Shown: positions 1 to 11,240, numbered from the stretch's first letter. The stretch is 62,000 bases of DNA from Phoronis australis (GCA_002633005.1 NMRA01000662.1:9375-71374); one strand, 5' to 3'. Numbers and translations are program-made. The notes: generated by a model from the sequence alone, not told the origin.

Positions 1-357
1 CAAATTTAGCTACTCGAATGCACGAGTCAGTAAGAGAGCACTGATTCAACTTTCACGCCGGCAACTTGCCTTGAGCTCTAGAGACTTTCAATGGCGGTCG
101 TGAAGAACAGCAAGGCCGTACCTGCATGAATGAAGTCAATTTTGAGATCCGAAATTTGTGAGTATTTAACGCTGCAGGTAAGAGCATAATCTAAACATTT
201 TCTCGATGATCTAAAAAATCTATTTTGGCGCGTAAAAATGGCGGGAAAATTTTGCGACCTGGCATTTAGGAATGCGAGCTGGATTTTGAAAATGCGACCT
301 GGGATTTTGGCTAGGTCGCAAAATGCGACCTGGCGATTTTAATAGCGTCGAGCCCTG
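1..357. mobile_element. End of a hAT-like non-autonomous element
   Basis: The block at about 230-357 repeats a gcgacctgg motif in both orientations and stops at GTCGAGCCCTG, whose complement CAGGGCTCGAC is the usual start of hAT terminal repeats. The other end is outside the window. No ORF. Positions before 200 show nothing recognisable. Confidence 0.4.
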
Positions 358-500
358 GGGTGTGATACATTCTTGCATAACTTTGTGTTTTCTGAAGCAA
401 TTGTTATAAGAGCCATGCAAATAATGACATTGGCAAATGTGTTTGTGAAACAACAAGTCTGCTACAGTACTCACTATCTAGTGACAAATGTCTGTTCCAG

Positions 501-575
501 CTGACCTTGACTATGAGAGTGTCTTATTGACCCCCAAGGGCAGTGACGCCCCTCCACTTATCATTTACCCTCATG
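501..575 (+). CDS. APEH: APEH exon (first visible): strand before the HGGPH loop
   Basis: Acceptor ttccag before 501 and donor gtatgt after 575. Encodes DYESVLLTPKGSDAPPLIIY then PHG, matching the start of the AARE hydrolase domain. It opens with two bases of a split codon and closes with the first base of a Gly codon (phase 1). Confidence 0.93.
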
Positions 576-3500
576 GTATGTACAGTAAACTTTTAATGAA
601 ACTGTTAAATTTACAATTCAACCAGACCAGGAGAGTTTGTCTGACTAAAGTAACATCCAAAGGGCAGAGTGTAATGACAAGAATACAATTACTTTGCTTG
701 TCAAGACATGTGACTAATGCATGTCCACCTTATTGATGTCAATATCAAATAATTAATTAAACTGGCCATAAAGTCTCTAACAGAAGCCAGGTTTCCAACA
801 GAAGCAAGTTTCTAGTTAAATGCAGGGTTATAGGCTCTGATTAGTTAAAACTTGGTCTCTGTTACTAGTTTTAAATAGTGAACGTGTATATCGTTTTTAT
901 GCGCCCGCATATTTTTATGTGGATGCATTATGCCATCATCTCCGTCCAGCCAGCGTCCGGCGTCCAACGATTGCTGCTCTATCTCCAAAAGCCTTTGACG
1001 TACACTCATGAAATTTTGCACACATGTTCCTTTCATGGATGAGACGGCATGAACGAACTTTCGGACGGATACAACTACTGGATACTGCCCCCTAGTGGCA
1101 ATTTTGTTTTTTTTATGCTTACCTCTATATCTTCAAAGGTCCTCCACGTACTATTTTCATAAAATTTGGCACATAGTTATATATTAGTAAGATGACACTA
1201 TCCTCCCATTTTCGGATGGATGCGACGTAGTTTGCACCACCTAGTGGCCATTTTTGCTGATTTCGAGTCTGTTTTTTGGCGTCCACCCCTCTATCAGCCA
1301 AGCCGCACTAAGGATGATTGTGGAAATTGGCATGTATAATCTTACTATGAAGAGGACGGCTGATGATGATTTTCCGACGATTTTGACTACTGTGGCGTCT
1401 CCTAGTGACAATTTTTAGTTTCTTAGGTTTAACTCTGTATTTTCAAACGTCTTCAACGAATTTTCACAAAATTTGGATTATAGGCATCTATTGGTGAGCT
1501 GATGCCATCCTCCTGTATTCGGATGGAATCGAGGTACTTTGCGCTACCTAGTGGCCATTTTTTTATTTTTTTGAGTCTGTTTTTGGCGTTCACCCCTCAA
1601 TCAACCAAATCATTCTAAGGATGGTTTTGAAAATTGGAGTATATATTCTGAGTGTGAAGAGGACAGTTGACGATAATGAATTTGACTACTGTGTCACCTC
1701 CTAGTGGTAGTTTTGTTTTGTTTTGCGCCCATAGCTGCTTCTCCTAAACACACTGCAGGATCTTTATTAAATTTTAGTAATTGTATTTGTATGAAGCTAA
1801 CAACAGACGACGAAGTCTTTCAGGCGGATCCAATGAACGCCGTGCCTCATAGTGGCAATTTTGTTTTTTCCGTTTTCGTTTGTTTCTCTGATGTTCCTTG
1901 ACAGATTTTTATGAAATTTGGTAAATAGCTTTCTGTTAAAAAGCGATGGCATGTTCCTGTTTTCAGATGGTTTGGTCGTTTTAGCGCACTCTAGTGGCTA
2001 TTTTTGTGAAACAAATAAACAACCCTAGAAGCACACCGTTTGCGGTGCATTCGTGGGCACATTTCAACGCTCCGTGTTGCTCTTGTATATGAATGCTATA
2101 CAGAGATACGGTAAAAATGTGACACATTGGAGCATACAAATGAAAGCTGGTGATACTCTGTGAGCTGCTTCTAAAGCATAGTTGTATCTCCTGGAAACTT
2201 GCTTTTAATAACAAAATTACAGTTAGTCTTTTTGTTCATGAGGAGCCATAATTGGGCTCTCGTGCTTTTGCTCAGGTGTTTTGTGCAATGGGCCCAACCA
2301 TGAGGCCTGTGCACGTTTTATGCACCACAAATGACATCAGGCCACCTGCACTGTTTTTTGTTTTGTTTAAAGTTTCTAAAGCACATCTGTTTGTGATTTG
2401 TTTAATTCACTATAAAGTGTACTTTGTAGGTGGGCCACATGTTGTATTCCCATCAGACTATATCATCCAAGTCAGTGGTCTTTGCAAATGTGGATTTGCA
2501 GTGCTCCTAGGTAAGATGGAGCTTCACCATGTACTGATTCAAACATTTAAAACACGATTTTCTGCCCTTAATGTGTCTGACTTTCATTGGTTTTTGTCCA
2601 TTTCAAGTTATGTAGAACCTTATGGGCATGTCTGTAAAGTTTGCTCAATATTTACAAAGCTGTAGTTAACGGTAATAGTACCTAGTAACTTCTGAGAGTA
2701 GAAAGCCAGTAGAATTTGAGTTGGGACTTTTGACCAAGTTTCCATTGACTGGGTCACATGACCATGTTTTTTCAGTGAAATTTAGCGAAAAAAGGTTCAT
2801 GCATAGCTAAACAATGGTACAAGTAAACCAAATTTTGGTTTATGGAAATGTTCAACGTGAAGTCTCAAAAGTTGTGTCACAGTTTTTTGGATTACTATTT
2901 CATTTTCATTTTATCAAACTTTCATTTTTTTCCTTAAAAATAAAACAGTTCTATTTTTCGTAACCCCTCATGTATGGGTCGAGCATTTTAAAGATAACTC
3001 TTAACTCCATTTTGCAGAACAGTGCATTAATTACAGTACCTGAAATTTTCGTGCAAGTCTGATCAACCATTTCTGAGATGTGATGCTCTGAATTGAAGCA
3101 AATATGGAAACTGTCTTTGATGATACGTAAAGTTAAGCACAACAAATGCTAAGAACCATAATTGGTGAACAATGTAAAATACTGTCTGCAGCAGTATTTG
3201 TTTTGTAAGTTTTGATTTTTGTAGTAAATTATCGAGGTTCAGCTGGATTTGGACAGTGGAGTGTGGACTCCTTGCCTGGAAATGTTGGGAGCCAGGATGT
3301 TTTGGATGTCTACGTATGAGTTTTTTTTTAGTTTATGCTGATTCTCTTTGTTTCCTGTTTTGACTCTCAAGATTGTAAAATGTAAACATCTGATTCGAAT
3401 TTCAAGGTTTTGTTAAGAAAACAAAAGTTTGTTTTTTTACCTCAGCCATTGATCTCTCCATCCATATTACGTGGAGATGGAATATTTTGCATAATATTGT

Positions 3501-6500
3501 TCTTAATCACTCTTCAACATGTTTCATTCACTGTTTTGCCTAATTGAATTTTACTGATATCAAAATAATGAAATGAAATGTGGAGTGATTATCTGGTCAT
3601 CGTTTGTTTTCAGGATGCAGCTATGCAAGTGTTTGAAAGTGGAGTTGTTGATAACAAAAATGTGTTCATAGCAGGAGGTTCTCATGGAGGCTTTCTTACG
3701 GCTCATCTGATTGGCCAGTTCCCTGTAAGTGCATCTGATTGGTCAGTTTCCTGTTTGTGCTTGTTATTTCGTTTCCATTTCGCGTATGAAATCTTTGTGC
3801 TTTGTTGATAACTGCTCTATTGTGCGCTGGTGTACTCAAGTCCAGTCGTCCCATTGTGTTGCTCAGACAGGTTACACAATAGAGGTCGCTTCAGTCATAA
3901 AGTTTTCTGCTGTTCTTCTGCTTCTGCAGAATGTACATCTCTAGCACTCAGTTTTTATGAACTTTACTTAGAAAGCTCTTGTAAACTAACACTTGTCTAG
4001 TAGAATTTTTCTTGAAACTTGACTATTAAGCTGCACTTCCACTGTCTACTTTTAAAACTAAGATTTTCTACGTGAACAGGTTTTCGCAAGAGCAAAAGTC
4101 GAAAGTGATTTTAATGTCATTCATTTCTTTCAGGTGCTTTCCAAAGCAGCTGTCTTAAGAAACCCAGTAATCAACATAGCTTGTAAGTGTTGTTTAGATA
4201 CTATAGCGTACCAGAAAACACAGTGATGATGATCTGTGGCATCTCAGTCGAACACAGTGATGATGATCTGTGATATCTCAGTCAAACACAATTATGATGA
4301 TCTGTGGCGTCTCAGTCAAAGTTTTCCTTTTTATGGCAAATGTAACATGGTATAAAAAGACATTAAACAAAGGTGAAAGTAATGTTAATAGTTATGAAAA
4401 TGGTTACATGTCCCTCTTCCGTTATAGAATCAAACTTTAAACCATTTACTTGTTATTAAGATTATGTTGGACTTTACTGACCAGTCGGTGTATTATGCCA
4501 AATGTCTACAAACTATAAATTTTAATTTTGTAGAAGTATTTTCTGAAAGTAGAAAGCCTGTGAAATTGTTGACTGTATGAATCTGTTATTGATTGGGTCA
4601 CATGACCATGTCTTTTTAGTAAAATTTAGCAAAAAAACAAACTAAGGTATATTGATTGCCAAACAACGATGTCAATAACAACAATGTCGATAACAACGGT
4701 GTCGATAACAACGGTGTCGATAACAACGGTGTCGATAACAACGGTGTCGATAACAACGGTGTCGATAACAACGGTGTCGATAACAACGGTGTCAATAACA
4801 TGGTCAAATATTGTTTGATATAAATTCCAAGGTGAGATCTGAAAAATGCTGTAATTTCTGAAATATTGTTTCTTTCCATTTTGTGCAATTTCTAAGTTTT
4901 TTCATGAAAATTATGAAAGTTTTTGATAGTCCCTCATCCAAAATTAGAACACTTTGAAAACAAGTCCTAAAAACACTGTTTTTGGTAATGATGCATAAAG
5001 CGTTGTATCTGAACATTTCACGTGAATCTGATCAGTCGTTACTGAGATGTGATGTTTCTAAGAAGGCCTACATAACCTTGACTCATATTACAAGTGGTTT
5101 TGGGCTTGGTAAAATTGTCAGCTGGTTCATGCTTGAGACCATAGCAAGAATAACAATAACAACAGCAACAGCAGCAGCAGCAACAGACCTGTCATAACAA
5201 GCCAACTTGTAGATCACTGTCTCGAGCAATAATGAAATGCCAGAAATCCCCTCTAACTTGGCTAGGGAAGACGTGGAGACTAATAATGTTATACGTGGTC
5301 TAAATCAAATTTAGGTTTTTGTGACAGAATACAGGTTTTAGAAATTATCAAAATTGTCTTTTTATTGAGATTCTGGCAACGGCTTTGTCATGGGCTAATG
5401 TTTGATAAGTCTGATGAAGTTTGATTAGCAAAGTTGTAAGAAATGTTATGTTGAAATCTCAAGGGTCACTAAGTTACCGATGTCTAATCTTTTTGTCTTG
5501 CAGCAATGCTTGGAACCACTGATATCCCTGACTGGTAAATATGCCGTGTTCTTTTGCTCTGACTTGTCATGATGCAGTTGTAGTCGTGCAGCAGTGTGGT
5601 AATGACTCTGCTGCATTATTGAATCACACATTATACAAGTAAATGGCAGACGTTGATAGGCTACGGGTCAATCAAAAAGTAATTTCATTACTTCGTTAAT
5701 TTTTACACGGGAACTTGATTCTGATTTTCTTTATCACTTGACCTTCATTAGAAACAGCCCGTTTCACATCAACTTGAACTTCGTCAACAGATTGGTACGA
5801 CCAGTGATTTGGACACTTTTGCCATCTGTTGTTGAAACTAAACAACAGATATCTGTAATAACTTCTGGATTAGACACTTTCCTTGTCTATGGATTGGTCA
5901 ATACAATTCACTTCTGACTCGTGACGTCGAAAAAATTAGATCTGATAATGGAAAGTTGATGATACTGAAAAGTGTGCTAGGGTTTGTGATTTTTCTCTAC
6001 AGGTAAGTAAATATGACTTGTGGGCGGATGCATCCTTCTGCTGCATCTGTAGCAGATTGTCACCCACCTTTACAGCTCAACATATTATATAACTTTTGTA
6101 TTTATCGATATCTACAGTAGTAGTTTAGTTTGTCATAATATATATGACCTTTTATCTCACCTACACGTGTTGTTTCACTGGAAACTAGCTTTGGTATCGC
6201 TTCGCAGTTTGCGTATAAATATTAAGAGAAGAGGAATTGAATCTGTTTAGTGTAACAAAAAATTACTAAAATGTTTGAATATTGTGGTTTGAATAATGTG
6301 TTGCGACTTTTTTCACTCACAATTTTTCAAAACAAAACTGCTACTGCAGTTAACTCTATTACCCAATAAAGTAAGAACATTCATTAAAGTGCTTTTATTG
6401 TGCACCACAATAAGACACGTGTCTACTTCTAGTGGTGAAGAACAGAACTAGTCATGGATAATGTACTTGCAGGTGTTTGGTGGAATGTGGCATATCACAT

Positions 6501-7736
6501 GACATAAACAAGGTGCCAGGTAAAGAAGCATACACTGCAGCCTGGGACAGGTCACCCATCAGATATGTAGGGCAGGTGTGTACAATAAATACAATATGAA
6601 ATAATGCATAAAATGGTTACTTAGAAAACTGTTACACTGTTTCTGAGATTTATTCTTGGACACCTCTGCCAAACGAAATTTGGTCAATGTTATTGATACT
6701 GTTGGTTTCCCATGAATGAACATTTCTTTTTGACAAAATTTTACTGACGATGTGATCACATGATCCAATCAATGGTAGATTTTTGAAACAAAAAAAAAAT
6801 CTAAATTCTGCACACTTTTTACTTTCAGAAAATTTATTTTTATTTTTTTTTTTCTACATATTAGTTAAATGTTATTGTTTGTAATACTGTACGTACTTCT
6901 TGTCTAAAGTCCCACATAATCTTAAGTTTATATTATAAATAGACGATGCATACAAATTTCCATTTCAGGTAAAGACACCATCCATGTTGATGATTGGTGC
7001 TGGTGACAAGAGGGTGCCACCAAAACAGGGAGAGGAATTCTATAAAGCGTTAAAGGTTAACCGTTGTGAAGTCAGGTATGAGGGCTTCTGCTGTTGTAAA
7101 CCTGCCGTCCATTAAAAAATAAAACTTGCGCGTTAGACAGCAAACCCGTGTGGAACTAGTCCCAACTTGTTCTTTATTTATTTACAAGATAATAAATAGC
7201 TGCAAAAATTTGCGAAATTTGGATTTATAATAGTTCATCATAGCAGACCATTTGAAACCAGAAGATGAGAAGACGACCTACCTTCTTTTTACTAGCTTGT
7301 TCTGAAAATTCGATAAAAAACGTATAACTTGTTCGCTGTAGTTTATTCAAGAGGTGTATTCTGCAACCAGAAACAACTCCCAATTTTGCTAAATGTTACA
7401 GCCATGCAATGCAGCACAGTCTTTAAAATTTTTGCCCTAGTTTTGCTCAGATTGTGTTATAAGTTTCATGATATAGCAAGTGAGGCCTTAACTATAGAGT
7501 TCATTTGATGGTTTATACAGCCACGATTCGCAATTGACTTTTGTCTGTTTTGATGCAGTTTGTCGCTAGCTCAGTGCCCAAGGCATTAATACATTCAATG
7601 AATTATTAATATATTTCCAAAAATGATTTTTTACAGAATGCTCCTTTATCCAGAGAATTCACATCCACTGAACAAGGTAGACTGTGAGGCAGACTGCTTC
7701 GTCAACATCTTTAAGTGGTTCAAAGATCACATGTAA
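501..7736 (+). CDS. APEH: Acylaminoacyl-peptidase (AARE), C-terminal peptidase domain, nine exons, 5' end outside window
   Basis: Serine peptidase of the prolyl oligopeptidase family (S9C) that releases N-acylated amino acids from short peptides in the cytosol. Nine exons (501-575, 2430-2510, 3225-3313, 3614-3724, 4134-4182, 5504-5534, 6473-6575, 6969-7075, 7637-7736) join in frame with GT/AG borders into 247 whole codons plus stop. The visible protein is the alpha/beta-hydrolase domain: the oxyanion-side HGGPH motif across exons 1-2, NYRGSAGFGQ in exon 3, the nucleophile in GGSHGGF (Ser codon 3680-3682), RNPVINIA in exon 5, the acid in GDKRVP (Asp codon 7005-7007) and the catalytic His in NSHPL (codon 7662-7664). 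The family is about 730 residues, so the beta-propeller half must lie left of the window. The first exon begins inside a codon, so the ATG at 488 is intronic and not a start. All catalytic residues are intact, so this is probably a working gene. Confidence 0.96.
880..2090 (-). repeat. CTCF-motif-bearing dispersed repeat, copy 1 (antisense to APEH)
   Basis: About 1.2 kb in the first APEH intron, without a long ORF. The phrase CCTAGTGGCCATTTTTG or a variant recurs near 1088, 1240, 1395, 1545, 1693, 1847 and 1990, about every 150 bp. One end has a run of GTCC/CGGC tandem bases (about 940-975). The other has paired hairpins around GCACACCG/CGGTGC and CAACGC/GTGTTG (about 2030-2085). The same ends occur in three other copies in reverse orientation. 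Confidence 0.8.
2430..2510 (+). CDS. APEH: APEH exon: GGPHVVFPSDY segment
   Basis: Acceptor tttgtag, donor gtaaga. Completes the split Gly to give HGGPHVVFPSDY, the oxyanion-side loop of S9 peptidases, and ends KCGFAVLL plus one base. Confidence 0.94.
   Translation: MGHMLYSHQTISSKSVVFANVDLQCS
2690..3090 (+). repeat. Dispersed repeat family B, copy 1
   Basis: Intronic block sharing AGTAGAAAGCC, a TGGGTCACATGACCATG phrase, AAAATTTAGC-like text and a later TCTGA-GATGTGATG phrase with 4545-5065, and in inverse with 6560-6850. No coding potential. Family unknown. Confidence 0.55.
3225..3313 (+). CDS. APEH: APEH exon: NYRGSAGFGQ segment
   Basis: Acceptor tttgtag, donor gtatga. Encodes VNYRGSAGFGQWSVDSLPGN and VGSQDVLDVY. 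NYRGS.GFG is a signature of prolyl-oligopeptidase-type hydrolases. Ends in phase 0. Confidence 0.95.
3614..3724 (+). CDS. APEH: APEH exon: catalytic serine (GGSHGGF)
   Basis: Acceptor ttttcag, donor gtaagt; 37 whole codons. Contains VFIAGGSHGGFLTAHLIGQF with the nucleophile elbow G-x-S-x-G; the Ser codon is TCT at 3680-3682. The 3' end and donor lie in a small direct duplication (see findings). Confidence 0.96.
4134..4182 (+). CDS. APEH: APEH exon: RNPVINIA segment
   Basis: Short 49-nt exon between tttcag and gtaagt. Encodes VLSKAAVLRNPVINIA plus one base; RNPVINIAS is nearly invariant in AARE proteins. Confidence 0.94.
4217..4319. repeat. 34-bp tandem repeat, three copies
   Basis: Three copies of a unit with ATGATGATCTGTGGC and CTCAGTC, period 34, in an APEH intron. 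Confidence 0.9.
4545..5065 (+). repeat. Dispersed repeat family B, copy 2, with 15-bp minisatellite
   Basis: Second copy of the family seen at 2690-3090. Within it, 4663-4800 is a run of about nine 15-bp units of GTCGATAACAACGGT type. Confidence 0.6.
5504..5534 (+). CDS. APEH: APEH 31-nt micro-exon: SMLGTTDIPDW
   Basis: Only 31 nt, between cttgcag and gtaaat. With bases from both neighbours it encodes SMLGTTDIPDW, matching the family's segment after RNPVINIA. ORF finders miss it, but phase and protein match make it secure. Confidence 0.92.
5535..6472. other. APEH intron, nothing recognised
   Basis: A+T-rich intronic sequence without repeats, ORFs or protein matches that I can see. The same holds for the intron 7076-7636. 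Confidence 0.6.
6473..6575 (+). CDS. APEH: APEH exon: SPIRYVGQ segment
   Basis: Acceptor ttgcag, donor gtgtgt. Encodes CLVECGISHDINKVPGKEAY followed by TAAWDRSPIRYVGQ, the helical stretch before the catalytic Asp. Starts by completing the Trp codon of the micro-exon. Confidence 0.93.
6560..6850 (-). repeat. Dispersed repeat family B, copy 3 (inverted)
   Basis: The minus strand reads CAGAATTTAGA, GATTGGATCATGTGATCACA and CAGTAAAATTTTG in the same order as copies 1 and 2. A diverged inverted member in an APEH intron. Confidence 0.4.
6969..7075 (+). CDS. APEH: APEH exon: catalytic Asp (GDKRVP)
   Basis: Acceptor tttcag, donor gtatga. Encodes VKTPSMLMIGAGDKRVPPKQ and GEEFYKALKVNRCEV. The Asp at codon 7005-7007 aligns with the catalytic Asp of AARE. 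Confidence 0.95.
7637..7736 (+). CDS. APEH: APEH last exon: catalytic His and stop
   Basis: Acceptor tttacag. Encodes MLLYPENSHPLNKVDCEADC then FVNIFKWFKDHM and TAA at 7734-7736. His in NSHPL (7662-7664) completes the triad. The protein ends at the normal family C-terminus. Confidence 0.96.
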
Positions 7737-8220
7737 CACTGACTGTATTTAGCTGGATTCTCAATAGAGGGCACAACTGTGTGAACCCGTAATAGTGGAG
7801 GGCAATTCCAAAGTGGGAAATTATGTGCATTTGTGCTAAAATCATGTCATGTGGAACTGGTGGAATTTATGTCAAGGTGCAAGGAGTTGGTGTCAGTATT
7901 CCATCAATACAATCTCCAAATGTCAATCCAATTTAAGTATTCACTTCATAAATATCCTGGTGCCTGGAACCGTGTTTTTTGTGCATGTGTGTGTGGTCCA
8001 TAGATAATGTTTTGTTTAGACTCTGTTGCAGGAAAATATTAAGTTCTGATATCGGCCATCCTGACTTCAAGTTTTCCAAGGTGTAACATATAAGCATTAT
8101 TTTGTGGACATTAAATTTTCTTAAAATTATTTTATCTTGTTGATTTAGGGACTCGGATATTGCACTCGATACATCTTTTAAAAGCTGATGTTATTCATAA
8201 TAAATAAGGCACATATAGGA
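7737..8220 (+). other. APEH: APEH 3' UTR
   Basis: Noncoding sequence from the stop codon to just beyond the AATAAA at 8199-8204. No other feature seen. Extent inferred from the poly(A) signal only. Confidence 0.6.
8199..8204 (+). terminator. AATAAA poly(A) signal for APEH
   Basis: Consensus AATAAA about 465 bases after the stop, in an A+T-rich stretch. The only good signal close to the gene end. Confidence 0.6.
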
Positions 8221-8239
8221 TACAATGTTAATTAAATTA

Positions 8240-8245
8240 TTTATT
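8240..8245 (-). terminator. Candidate AATAAA for the minus-strand gene
   Basis: TTTATT on the plus strand, so AATAAA on minus, only about 36 bases past the APEH signal. Other minus-strand AATAAA candidates nearer the CADPS stop are at 10132-10137 and about 9634-9639. Which is used cannot be told from sequence. Confidence 0.3.
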
Positions 8246-9376
8246 ACACAACAAGCCTGCGAGAAACATAAATGATAAACTTAGAAATAAATACAAATAA
8301 ATTAACATTTACGTAATATACAGCATAACAATGTTTCCCTAAAAACATCTTGACATCTGGTTGCACATATCACAACCGCAACTAGCATCTTTCACCAAAC
8401 ATATCCTACACAGATCCTAAAGCATGATCACCAAGTATTTGTTCCCTTGCATGTTAATTTTGTTGTTAGTATAGTGACATTTGTTATCAGTACAGTTACT
8501 GTTTTTTTAGGTAATCCTGTTCTAATCAGAGTCAAATATTAATATTACATGGTTTTTGTCTCAAGGTTAAACAAAATACTAACAGACACATCCAAATGAA
8601 ACATGTATAATTTGTAGTCTAGACTAATATTCGGTCATTATTGGCAAGCCTGCGTGACTAGTACAAATTCTTCAACTGATGTACACAACATAGATAAGTC
8701 TCGAAACCTTGAAAGGTATAATTTTGTTACAAAACAACCTTGAGAGATGTGCATTGTTATGTAACATTTAAAAACAAACAAAATATAACATTAAGTGTCA
8801 TCCCAGTCACTCCACCCAACTTCTAATATCTATCTACATCAACCTGTAGCCTACCTAAACTGGTACAATGTTTGCAATGGTCATTTCTCTCACCATCTTC
8901 AGATGTTGCAGCATTCTTAGAACCAACACAGGTATGATTTTCTCTCGTGATCATTAGTGAGCAATTTTCTTAGAAATTTTGTATTTCTCTTGAAAAAGTG
9001 CTCATCATTTGACCATGACAAGTGTACTTCATACAAAATCTAAATATGTTGTAACGCCCGACGATGGCCAGAAAATCGACAGATAAAATGGCGTGTCGAT
9101 GTAAACAGGATATAGAACTGGGTGTAAGTGGATCTTAGTAGTGACTTGCATCACCACTTCAATTTTAGCAAGTTGGTGATGCCACAAAATTAATTTAGAA
9201 CACGAGCACCCTTAAGTGAAATATATCGAACTAAAACAAGTCCAACATTCAAATTTTTCATCGTATAGTAAAATTGTTCACAACTTGGCATCACCATTTG
9301 ACTTAGATGGGTAAATGATGAGTCAGTAAATGAATTAAAAAGTATAAAAGACTGTCTCCGTGATAGCAAGTAGCAT

Positions 9377-9580
9377 ATATTCAAGAAAACAACAACGGTT
9401 TAAAAACTTGACATGTTTCGGTGTTATTTATTAAACACCATCCTCAGAAGTGATAATACAGTGGCCACCTAGCTAGGCCCAGCAACAATGAAGCACAGAT
9501 ACAGTCAGTTACAGGGAGTGACAATGATCTAGTCACCAAAACATGTCAAGTTTTAAAACCGTTGTTGTTTTCTTGAATAT
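9377..9580. mobile_element. Foldback element (about 204 bp) with 40-bp inverted ends and hammerhead-like core
   Basis: Begins ATATTCAAGAAAACAACAAC and ends with its complement, giving inverted ends of about 40 bp. A 13-bp phrase TATAAAAGACTGT lies at both 9343-9355 and 9578-9590. On the minus strand CTGAGGA (9441-9447), a hairpin GGTGTT/AACACC and GAAAC (9415-9419) follow in order, the core layout of a hammerhead ribozyme. Confidence 0.7.
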
Positions 9581-10141
9581 AAAAGACTGTATTTTGAAAC
9601 AGAAAGGTTCATATTGAAAATTTGAGCAATCAAAATTTATTGCTAAGAAAATGTATGCCGCAAAGGAATAAAGAGTGTCATTCTACAAACCTGGACCATT
9701 TTTCGTAACACTGTTTCACATTGGGTTTTAACAACATTAAAAGACCCTTGTAATATCTGAAATGATACAGGCTCAATTTGTGATTGTAACAACTGCAGGT
9801 TCAAAACAAAATGATTATGAAAAGGCATTAAGAAACTGGACAATGACTACAATACTAAGGATAACATTCGTGTCTATATTCTAAGAACCATACAGGAATG
9901 AAACAAAATGAGGATTTACGGTATACAAGTAACATGAACCGGACACAATACAAGCACTTAAACGTACTTGCGTATTAAACTGTGGTGTACAGTAAGCAAA
10001 ACACGCTTACAAAATGGATCAATTAAAATAAAATAATCCAACTGACACAAGATAAGACTGGAACCAGTATTTTAAACATTCAATAAAATCAAACATTTCA
10101 ATCCACATCCACCAAAAACTTCCTAGAGACGTTTATTAAAA

Positions 10142-11240
10142 TCATGAGTGAAACACCCGGTCTACGATTAAATTAAAACCGACTAAAACAGAATAAGTGA
10201 ATACATTGCACAAGCCCTCCCCTGAACTTAGCGCTTGATCTCCAACTGTCCACCTGATCACAGAATGAAACTGTAATTGTGCTTGATTGACAAATTATAA
10301 AGTTAAGAATCTTACGTTAATAGCATTATTAAGTTTTATAAAAATTTATATCGAGAGATTTTGGTGATCAACAGTAGTTCACGCTAATAAACCTTTGTAA
10401 TTAAATATCTTGACAAACTACAGTAAAGGCTGAAAGTAACGAGACATAATAAAATGAAATTCCCTGTCTTGACAATTGACACATGCGAAATTCCCCATCA
10501 TACTAGTCGTCCATTATCACCAAGAATGGCTGTAATATTTCACACAAGCACGAGAGGATTATGAGAAAGTGTTACAGACAGAATGACGAGTCATGAGGGT
10601 CATCTCACGTCATGAGGGGTCATCACTCGTCATGAGGGGTCATCACTCGTCATGAGGGGTCATAACTCGACATGAGGGGTCATCACTCGNTCATGAGTGA
10701 AACACCCGGTCTACGATTAAATTAAAACCGACTAAAACAGAATAAGTGAATACATTGCACAAGCCCTCCCCTGAACTTAGCGCTTGATCTCCAACTGTCC
10801 ACCTGATCACAGAATGAAACTGTAATTGTGCTTGATCGACAAATTAGAAAGTTAAGAATCTTACGTTAATAGCATTATTAAGTTTTATAAATATTTATAT
10901 CGAGAGATTTTGGTGATCAACAGAAGTTCACGCCAATAATCCTTTGTAATTAAATATCTTGACAAACTACAGTAAAGGCTGAAAGTAACGAGACATAATA
11001 AAATGAAATTCCCTGTCTTGGCAATTGACACACGCGAAATTCCCCAGCATACTAGTCGTCCATTATGACCAAGAATGGCTGTAATATTTCACACAAGCAT
11101 GAGAGGATTATGAGAGTGTTACAGACAGAATGACGAGTCATGAGGGTCATCTCACGTCATGAGGGGTCATCACTCGTCATGAGGGGTCATCACTCGTCAT
11201 GAGGGGTCATAACTCGACATGAGGGGTCATCACTCGACAT
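10142..11240. repeat. Direct duplication of about 550 bp joined at a single n (10690)
   Basis: 10142-10689 and 10691-11240 are almost the same, base for base, starting TCATGAGTGAAACACCCGG. The first copy breaks off inside the GAGGGGTCATCACTCGTCAT array exactly at the n. Probably two haplotypes laid end to end. Confidence 0.85.

Noticed and set aside
488-736. ORF beginning with ATG at 488 as the start of a gene
   Set aside because: The ATG lies in the intron before the acceptor at 500. The protein match begins after it and the family has hundreds of residues upstream.
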